Shown here one piece after another: positions 58,189-64,000 of a stretch of DNA of 64,000 bases. The DNA comes from Bilophila sp964369665 (lineage in GTDB: Bacteria > Desulfobacterota > Desulfovibrionia > Desulfovibrionales > Desulfovibrionaceae), in the NCBI GenBank assembly GCA_964369665.1, contig CAYJFS010000005.1, positions 36,746 through 100,745 on the forward strand, written 5' to 3'. How positions within the stretch are numbered: the stretch's first letter is position 1; each line of letters begins with the position of its first letter. Both the position numbers and the translations under genes were made by a program. The notes beneath the pieces were generated by a model. It was not told where the DNA came from. It was given only the letters and a program-made list of their open reading frames with translations, and made no database searches.

Positions 58189-58667
58189 AAGTAACTATGT
58201 GTTTGTATATCCTAATATATGCTTATTCCAAAGGATTTATTTTTAAAAAACTGAATACCATCTGTAAAAACTACTCTTATTTCTATAAGAGATTGAAGTA
58301 GTGATCAATAAAATTAACTATTATAGAAACATTAAATGCTACTCTTCCATAAAATTTACATATTACTCCATTGGTATCAATAGATTATGTATACATAATC
58401 TATATCTTTTATATACACTAATGTATATATAATGTATAAATACTTATTTATACATACAAAAATACATTTTTTTAGATAGATTGACATTTTTTATATATGT
58501 ACTATATATATGCATACATATAATGCTATATTATAGTATATAATTCTACTATACTATATAATACTTCTTATTAAGAAACAATATATTTTATTACACTAAG
58601 CATACCTTCAAAATTTATTTATTAATACACTAATTTTAAAGTCTTCTTTGTTAAGAAAAGGATAACA
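58189..58667. other. 479-bp AT-rich spacer between divergent genes
   Basis: Promoter region for sdaA (-) and the receptor-like gene (+). At 58381-58402 the 11-mer TAGATTATGTA is followed by its exact complement, a 22-bp palindrome that could be an operator. No gene seen. Confidence 0.5.
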
Positions 58668-60374
58668 ATGCCTCTTCATGTACAATTTCTATTTCTATTT
58701 TTTATCATTTATTTACCAAACATTCTATTAATGGTTCTCCATCCAGAGATACCTATTGTTACATTTTTTGGTTTACTAGTGCTTTTATTATTTTCTATAA
58801 CATTTTTAATCATCTATAGTATAATAATACTACCTATTAAAGAATTTAAATTAAAAATTGATACTATATTACCTAAGAATATTTTTCTCTATAAAAACAA
58901 AAAAAGAAATGAACTCTATGAATTAGATAGTGCTATTATAGAGCTTATTACACAGTATAAGGATTGTAATAATTCTTTTAACAAGTATAAAAATATACAA
59001 AATAAAAAAGAAAAAAAGTTTAATAATTTTATAAAAAGGATAAAAGAAATAGAAGAAGAAACAAAGAAGAATATTGAACAATATGAAAATATTATACAAG
59101 ATACATATATATTATATCAACAATTGTATATAACTATCATAGAAATTTTCAATGGAATTTCCAAAATAGGCATACCTATCAAAAAACAATACCTTAAATT
59201 ACATAATTCAGAAGATATAAAATTATCTATACCTGTACTTACAGCATTTACAAAAAACCTATACACTGTTTGCAAAGAAACTGAAGCCATAAATACTTTT
59301 TCTACAAAGAGTGCACAAGCTGTCCTAGAAACTATGAAATATAATGACACTATCAAAACAAATTTTCTTCATACAAAAAAATACATACAGCCTTTGTATG
59401 AAAAAACAAAAAACCTGATATCTATGGCTGAGGATCTCAACAAATTTACTGAGCAAACCAACACAATAACTTTCCATGCAGTCGTTGATGCTGCACGTTC
59501 AGAAACAGCACAAAATAGCTCTCCTATATTGGCTCATAAAATAAAAGCAATAACTGAAAAAATGCATAGTACTGTAAAAGAACTAACCATGACTATAAAA
59601 GAAATTCATACACAGTCACATAAAACAGTGAACCCTCTTGAAAATATAACAACGGCTATTGCTTATGGTTCAAACTCTATAACAAATGCAGGTATATCTA
59701 TTCATACACTTAGTAAAAAAATTAACACAATAAAAACAAATACCTATTCCATGCAGAATACAACAATAGAGCATCTACAAAAGTATAAAAATGTACAACA
59801 AATTATTAATGATATTACCATGTATAATGTAAAAGCAAGTTTTAACTTAGAAGCTCTTACTAAAAAACTTGTTACAGCAACAAAACTTATAGAAAAAATT
59901 GGTATAACCATACAAAATACACCAAATAAAAACATAAACAAGGCATTGCAAAAACAAACAACGACTCATAACCAACCTACACTTGCTATAGGCATATCTA
60001 TTATTGATAATTTCTATCAAAACTTATGGGGTATACTCCATACATTCTATACTCTAATTGCACAGCAAAAAGATATACCTACCTTAAAAGAAATGCTTTT
60101 AGTTATACAATCATCTTTTGCCCATGTTATACAAATAGAACAAATATATATAACATCACAAAATATCTTTATAGAAAAAAATACATATAGTAATTATGCT
60201 CAACAAGTGAAAAAAATACTTCAACATCTTGATGATGTACTTCATTTAAAAAACAAAAATATCACCCTTGAAACGTTAGAAAAACTTAAAAATATAATTA
60301 CATGTCATATTACCTATATTTCTCAACAATACAAAAAAAAAGATATAAAAAATACAAATGCTTTAACTGTATAA
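58668..60374 (+). CDS. Degenerate chemoreceptor with a haemerythrin-like C-terminal domain (DcrH-like)
   Basis: 568 residues. Two N-terminal membrane helices (about 5-25 and 31-56) lead into a Lys/Asn-rich coiled coil. Residues 255-300 (TEQTNTITFHAVVDAARSET) still show the outline of the chemoreceptor signalling tip, but the conserved Ala/Gly-rich residues are changed. Residues 438-556 follow the haemerythrin pattern (IGISIIDNFYQNLW, then SSFAHVIQIEQIYITSQNIF and ITCHITYISQQ), with most of the iron-ligand His replaced. Desulfovibrio DcrH is a chemoreceptor with such a domain that senses oxygen. This gene looks like its decayed relative: the frame is open but the signalling and iron sites seem lost. 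AAGGATAAC precedes the ATG. It is followed by a strong terminator. Confidence 0.65.
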   Translation: MPLHVQFLFLFFIIYLPNILLMVLHPEIPIVTFFGLLVLLLFSITFLIIYSIIILPIKEFKLKIDTILPKNIFLYKNKKRNELYELDSAIIELITQYKDCNNSFNKYKNIQNKKEKKFNNFIKRIKEIEEETKKNIEQYENIIQDTYILYQQLYITIIEIFNGISKIGIPIKKQYLKLHNSEDIKLSIPVLTAFTKNLYTVCKETEAINTFSTKSAQAVLETMKYNDTIKTNFLHTKKYIQPLYEKTKNLISMAEDLNKFTEQTNTITFHAVVDAARSETAQNSSPILAHKIKAITEKMHSTVKELTMTIKEIHTQSHKTVNPLENITTAIAYGSNSITNAGISIHTLSKKINTIKTNTYSMQNTTIEHLQKYKNVQQIINDITMYNVKASFNLEALTKKLVTATKLIEKIGITIQNTPNKNINKALQKQTTTHNQPTLAIGISIIDNFYQNLWGILHTFYTLIAQQKDIPTLKEMLLVIQSSFAHVIQIEQIYITSQNIFIEKNTYSNYAQQVKKILQHLDDVLHLKNKNITLETLEKLKNIITCHITYISQQYKKKDIKNTNALTV

Positions 60375-60403
60375 AGATACTGCTTTAAAAAAGTATCTCC
60401 CTT

Positions 60404-60451
60404 AAAAACAATATGCCATGAAAAAACTTTTTCATGGCATATTGTTTTTTT
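60404..60451 (+). terminator. Strong intrinsic terminator after the receptor-like gene
   Basis: AAACAATATGCCATGAAAAA pairs with TTTTTCATGGCATATTGTTT around two bases and runs into further T. A second small hairpin (AGATACT/AGTATCT) precedes it at 60376-60398. Confidence 0.9.
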
Positions 60452-60710
60452 ATAGGTATATCTCTTTTATTTATTAGATATATACGATATGAAGGAGTAC
60501 CAATGTATTGGTATTAAGATTAAAATTCATGGCCCAAATATATTTTCAGACTCATACAAATAATCTTCAAAGGCATATGAAAAACAAAAACCTTGATTCA
60601 AAATAAAACAAATATATACTATCAGTTAGTATTAAGTATATGATAAAAAATCTTTTAGCATAAACATATGTACATGATATAATGTAGCAAAAAAAGGAGC
60701 CTGGAGCTAC

Positions 60711-61880
60711 ATGGATTTTATAGATTTAGCTGCACAACAAAATAAAATTCGACCTATTATTGAAGCACGTATTCAAAAACTTCTTGATCATGGTCAATAT
60801 ATCATGGGTCCTGAGATACAAGAACTTGAGCAAAAACTTGCAGCCTTTACAGGTGCAAAATACTGTATCAGTTGTGCTTCTGGAACCGATGCTCTACTCA
60901 TGCCTCTTATGGCTTGGAATATTGCCTTTGGTGATGCTGTATTTGTGCCAGCTTTTACCTTTTTTGCCACAGCAGAAATGCCTGCACTTCTTGGTGCTAC
61001 TGTTATTTTTGTAGATATTGATCCTCAAACATTTACACTTTGCCCTAAAGCATTAAATAAGGCCATTCTAGCCGTTGAACAACAAGATCCCAGTATATAT
61101 CCTTTACCCAAAGATGCTCTTAATAAAAAACTCACACCTAAGGTTGTTATACCTGTAGATCTTTTTGGACAGGCTGCTCACTATGAACCAATTCTTTCTA
61201 TAGCAGAACAATTTGGTTTATATACTCTTGAAGATGCAGCTCAAAGTCTTGGCGGGACCTATAAAAATCAATCTACCTGTAACCTTGGTTGCGACTGTGC
61301 TGCTACTAGTTTTTTCCCTGCTAAGCCTCTTGGATGTTATGGTGATGGTGGAGCTATTTTTACAAATAATGACGCCCTTGCAGAAGCTTTAATATCCATT
61401 AGAGTTCATGGAAAAGGCTCACATAAATACGAGAATACCCGTATTGGTATTAATGGAAGGCTTGATACTCTACAAGCAGCTATTCTCCTAGCAAAGCTTG
61501 ACATCTTTCCTCAAGAAATATACTTACGTCAAACTATTGCAAAGTGGTATATGGAAGCCCTTTCACCCATTTCAGCAATTACTTGTCCACACATAAGTCA
61601 AACAAATTTCAGCGTGTTTGCACAATTTTCTATCCAAACAATGGAGGAAAAACGTGATCCTCTTGCCAAGCATTTAGCTTCAAAAAATATTCCTACAAAT
61701 ATCTATTATCCAAGGCCATTGCATATCCAAAAAGCTTTTGTAGACCAAAAATACAATGAAAATGATATGCCTATTTCTACTCAATGTTCTAAAAGCATTT
61801 TATCACTGCCATTTCATCCTTATATGAGCCAAGAAGATGTACAAACTGTATGTAAAGCTATTGCAGAGGTTTTTATATGA
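60711..61880 (+). CDS. wbpE: PLP-dependent sugar aminotransferase (WbpE/WlbC-like)
   Basis: 389 residues of the DegT/DnrJ/EryC1/StrS family. Typical segments are MDFIDLAAQQNKIRPIIEAR, GAKYCISCASGTDALLMPLM, the PLP-contact DLFGQAAHYEPI, LEDAAQSLGGTYKN and the active-site Lys in FFPAKPLGCYGDGGAIFTN. WbpE transfers an amino group to UDP-3-keto-GlcNAc-uronate. The assignment within the family is supported by the next gene, a WbpD-like acetyltransferase that overlaps by 4 bases. AAAGGAGCC precedes the start. Dehydrogenase partners (WbpA/WbpB) are not in the window. Confidence 0.88.
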   Translation: MDFIDLAAQQNKIRPIIEARIQKLLDHGQYIMGPEIQELEQKLAAFTGAKYCISCASGTDALLMPLMAWNIAFGDAVFVPAFTFFATAEMPALLGATVIFVDIDPQTFTLCPKALNKAILAVEQQDPSIYPLPKDALNKKLTPKVVIPVDLFGQAAHYEPILSIAEQFGLYTLEDAAQSLGGTYKNQSTCNLGCDCAATSFFPAKPLGCYGDGGAIFTNNDALAEALISIRVHGKGSHKYENTRIGINGRLDTLQAAILLAKLDIFPQEIYLRQTIAKWYMEALSPISAITCPHISQTNFSVFAQFSIQTMEEKRDPLAKHLASKNIPTNIYYPRPLHIQKAFVDQKYNENDMPISTQCSKSILSLPFHPYMSQEDVQTVCKAIAEVFI

Positions 61881-62443
61881 CAGAAATTACTATCCACCCT
61901 TCAAGCTTTGTAGATACTGATGTCACTATTGGTGAAGGAACAACTATTTGGCACTTTTCACACATTCTCCCACATACAACAATTGGAAAAGACTGTAAAA
62001 TTGGACAAAACGTTGTTATTGGTCCACATGTAGCTATTGGTAATGGTTGCAAAATACAGAATAATGTTAGTGTATACCAAGGTGTAACACTTGAAGATCA
62101 TGTATTTTGTGGTCCAAGTATGGTTTTTACAAACGTATACAACCCTCGTGCCCAAATAAACAAGATGAAAGAGGCTATGTCTACCATTGTTAGATATGGA
62201 GCAACATTAGGAGCAAACTGCACTATTGTTTGTGGAGTTACTATTGGACGATTTGCTTTTGTTGGAGCTGGTGCTGTTGTCACACGAGATGTACCAGACC
62301 ATGCTCTTGTGTATGGTAATCCTGCTAAACAAAATGGCTGGATTTGCCAATGTGGAGAAAAGTTACCAACAGATCTCCATTGTACCGTTTGTCATAATGC
62401 ATATTTTCAAATAGAAGACCAAGGTCTTATCCCACACCAATAA
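61877..62443 (+). CDS. wbpD: UDP-amino-sugar N-acetyltransferase (WbpD/WlbB-like)
   Basis: 188 residues with a left-handed beta-helix of hexapeptide repeats (VTIGEGTTIWHFSHILPHTT, IGKDCKIGQNVVIGPHVAIG) and FTNVYNPRAQINK, where WbpD-type enzymes have their active-site loop. The C-terminus carries four Cys in two pairs (CQCG and CTVC), a short zinc-ribbon-like tail also known in this group. It acetylates the amino sugar made by the preceding enzyme, giving UDP-2,3-diacetamido-uronate for a surface glycan. ATGA overlap with the aminotransferase gene indicates coupled translation. Confidence 0.88.
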   Translation: MTEITIHPSSFVDTDVTIGEGTTIWHFSHILPHTTIGKDCKIGQNVVIGPHVAIGNGCKIQNNVSVYQGVTLEDHVFCGPSMVFTNVYNPRAQINKMKEAMSTIVRYGATLGANCTIVCGVTIGRFAFVGAGAVVTRDVPDHALVYGNPAKQNGWICQCGEKLPTDLHCTVCHNAYFQIEDQGLIPHQ

Positions 62444-63326
62444 TCCTTCTAGTGATACATTGCTTACTGTTTTTCTATATCTACTTTTATATTACGCCAT
62501 GTAAGTTAATTTTCGCTATCCTATGTTCCCAAAAAACATTGCTATTGACTACAAAAACACTTTTGACTGCATATGGTACAGTATGTACTAATCATATGTT
62601 CTCTGTAGTACAATGTATTTATTAAATCCGTTTATTTACTAAGCACAACGGCTATTTTTGTGCTCCAACAATAATTTTCTATTTAAAAAATTAAACTCAG
62701 CTGAATAACTCAGGATCTATAATAGAACCTTAGATACTAATCATAGTTCAACAGATGTATCTGTTGAATCAAAATTTTTTCTGTACATGTGTTAGAATGC
62801 TTGTTTGTTGTGTAGATAATTATGAAAGGTAAAATTCATAAAACGATATTCATCTAGACATAGGTAAATTTGTGTCCTGTATCTATGTATGTAAAGCATT
62901 TTAAAGGATTAAAAACTATACTAAAAATATACTTTTACTGACCTTACCCAACTATTACTGACCTATGGTACCCTATAATAATTATAAAAAATAATAACCT
63001 ATTTGATATTCTCAACAGTGGCTATTTCTAAAGGTACAATTTCTATACTTACTCAACTTAATTTTTTGTTTTTTGAAAATAATATTATTTTTTTTCTTGT
63101 TTTTTGAAACAAAAAATTATAATCTAAAATTCTAAGTCTCTTTTACTGATATTTAAAAATACTCTTTCTTCATAATCTACTGCTAATTTGAATATTGTAA
63201 CCAAAACATTACAATAATAAACGTATTCATTTAAAAAATATTTTTTTACCTACAAATTAAGAATTATTCTTTGTATCAAGAAATACTATTTACTGAAAAT
63301 ATAGTTTTAATAAAAATTTTTAATTA
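62444..63326. other. 880-bp AT-rich spacer
   Basis: No gene, no strong terminator. A low-complexity stretch of T and A runs lies at 63060-63130. It must contain the promoter of the Cys-rich secreted protein gene. Confidence 0.5.
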
Positions 63327-64000
63327 ATGTTTATGTATATACTCCATATCTTTTTTACATTCCTTTTTATATTCACTACTTCCATAACAACTTTTGCTAT
63401 GCAACGAAGTATGTCTTATTCCTCAAGTAGTGGTGATGAAGGAGAGGGTCAATCCCATCCTCTCATGGAAAATACAACGCCTTCTCCTGTACCTACCCCC
63501 CCCCCAGTAGGAGGGCCACAACCAATTCCTCATCCTCTCATGGGAGGATCTCCTCCTCCTCCTCCCTATTCTGAAGAACCTCCTATAGGTCATGCCCCTC
63601 CTCCCTATTCTGGACAAAATCCTTTTCTGGAGGATGTTAGAGGACACCATCACCACCACCATCACCATAGAGATAATCAACAACAACCTCAATTTACAGC
63701 ACATCCTCATATATATATGAGGCATAATGGTACTGAAATTGATGATTGTGTTATCCAAAAGCCTTGTCTTTGGCCTTTTATAGCCATGGCTTGTGGCTGT
63801 GGTAGTGGTGGAATCTTGGGTGCTGCTGCTATGGGTTGTGGTGCCTCTCCAGCTGCTGTACCTGGCATGTGTGTTGGTTGTTGTGGTCTTTGTGGTGTAG
63901 CAGGTCTTTGTGCTATGCATACTATAACACATGCTCCACCAGAAATACAAAGAGCTTGTGCTCTTACTGCAGACTACTGTTTTCATCAAGCAAGTTATGG
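63327..64000 (+). CDS. Secreted Pro/His/Cys-rich protein, 5' part, with poly-C tract
   Basis: The frame from ATG 63327 (second Met at 63333) is open to the window edge, giving at least 224 residues. Signal peptide: YILHIFFTFLFIFTTSITTFA. Then Ser/Glu, a Pro-rich region coded in part by ten C (63496-63505), two PPPY motifs (PPPPPYSEEPP and APPPYSGQNPF), eight consecutive His, and a hydrophobic Gly/Ala/Cys-rich segment (CVIQKPCLWPFIAMACGCGS, MGCGASPAAVPGMCVGCCGL). The domain order up to the His run recalls the low-complexity surface proteins in this window, but a barrel would lie beyond the edge if present. I do not recognise the Cys-rich part; it could be a membrane-embedded or metal-binding domain. 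A long minus-strand frame over the same bases is not a gene. Confidence 0.75.
   Translation, partial: MFMYILHIFFTFLFIFTTSITTFAMQRSMSYSSSSGDEGEGQSHPLMENTTPSPVPTPPPVGGPQPIPHPLMGGSPPPPPYSEEPPIGHAPPPYSGQNPFLEDVRGHHHHHHHHRDNQQQPQFTAHPHIYMRHNGTEIDDCVIQKPCLWPFIAMACGCGSGGILGAAAMGCGASPAAVPGMCVGCCGLCGVAGLCAMHTITHAPPEIQRACALTADYCFHQASY
63496..63505 (+). repeat. Poly-C tract, 10 C
   Basis: Ten C coding for Pro between the signal peptide and the PPPY motifs of the Cys-rich secreted protein. In frame at present. Confidence 0.95.

Noticed and set aside
63423..63989. A 188-codon minus-strand open frame at the window end
   Set aside because: It is antisense to the plus-strand gene from 63327, which has a signal peptide and coherent Pro/His/Cys composition. 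The minus-strand product is low-complexity Ser/Thr/Arg with no motif.
1..64000. tRNA or rRNA genes
   Set aside because: No cloverleaf-like or rRNA-like segment was recognised by eye in the spacers; an automated tRNA scan would be needed to exclude them completely.

Overview
The window looks like the chromosome of Lawsonia intracellularis or a very close relative, an obligately intracellular, AT-rich member of the Desulfovibrionaceae. The grounds are the strongly AT-rich sequence with long AT-rich spacers, a multi-haem cytochrome c peroxidase, chemoreceptors (one of them a DcrH-like receptor with a degraded haemerythrin domain), several autotransporter-type surface proteins and heavy gene decay. 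This is inferred from gene content; no rRNA or tRNA gene is present to confirm it.

Layout. 1-7.6 kb (+): tail genes of a Mu-like prophage (gp36, gp37, sheath, tube, tail chaperone with a -1 frameshift site, a very short tape-measure candidate, gpN, gpP, gp45 spike). 8.1-9.4 kb (+): an adenine methyltransferase and a PD-(D/E)XK nuclease, probably a restriction-modification pair. 9.5-12.3 kb: dnaB and gmd. 12.3-22.4 kb: an accessory island with two low-complexity autotransporter-like genes interrupted at C tracts, an XRE regulator with a perfect palindrome and a decayed copy of the same regulator region, a radical-SAM/SPASM-like protein carrying a 16-C tract, and a tyrosine recombinase. 22.9-26.3 kb: rfbC and a frameshifted classical autotransporter. 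26.8-33.2 kb (-): the rest of the Mu-like prophage in the opposite orientation (broken tail fibre and assembly genes, integrase remnant, terminase pair, Rz with nested Rz1, an endolysin with a stop codon). 33.9-44.8 kb: two more low-complexity autotransporter-like genes (one across an assembly gap of 100 N), a glycosyltransferase and an unknown envelope protein. 46.3-62.4 kb: chemoreceptor, hicAB, PqaA-like protein, cytochrome c peroxidase with a paralogous small cytochrome, DMT transporter, serine dehydratase, decayed haemerythrin chemoreceptor, and an aminotransferase/acetyltransferase pair for a diacetamido-uronic acid sugar. The window ends inside a Pro/His/Cys-rich secreted protein gene with a 10-C tract.

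How it fits together. The prophage is split, inverted and full of frame disruptions, yet keeps its terminase, spanins and several tail genes. The most striking theme is a paralogous set of exported proteins whose passengers are low-complexity (Gln, Lys, Glu/Asp, His/Gly or Ser/Glu rich) and whose C-termini are related beta-barrels. Long C tracts (10, 12, 12 and 16 C) lie in four open reading frames of one 64-kb AT-rich window. They make these genes good candidates for phase variation by slipped-strand mispairing. Sugar genes (gmd, rfbC, the wbpE/wbpD-like pair, a family 4 glycosyltransferase) point to an O-antigen or similar surface glycan.
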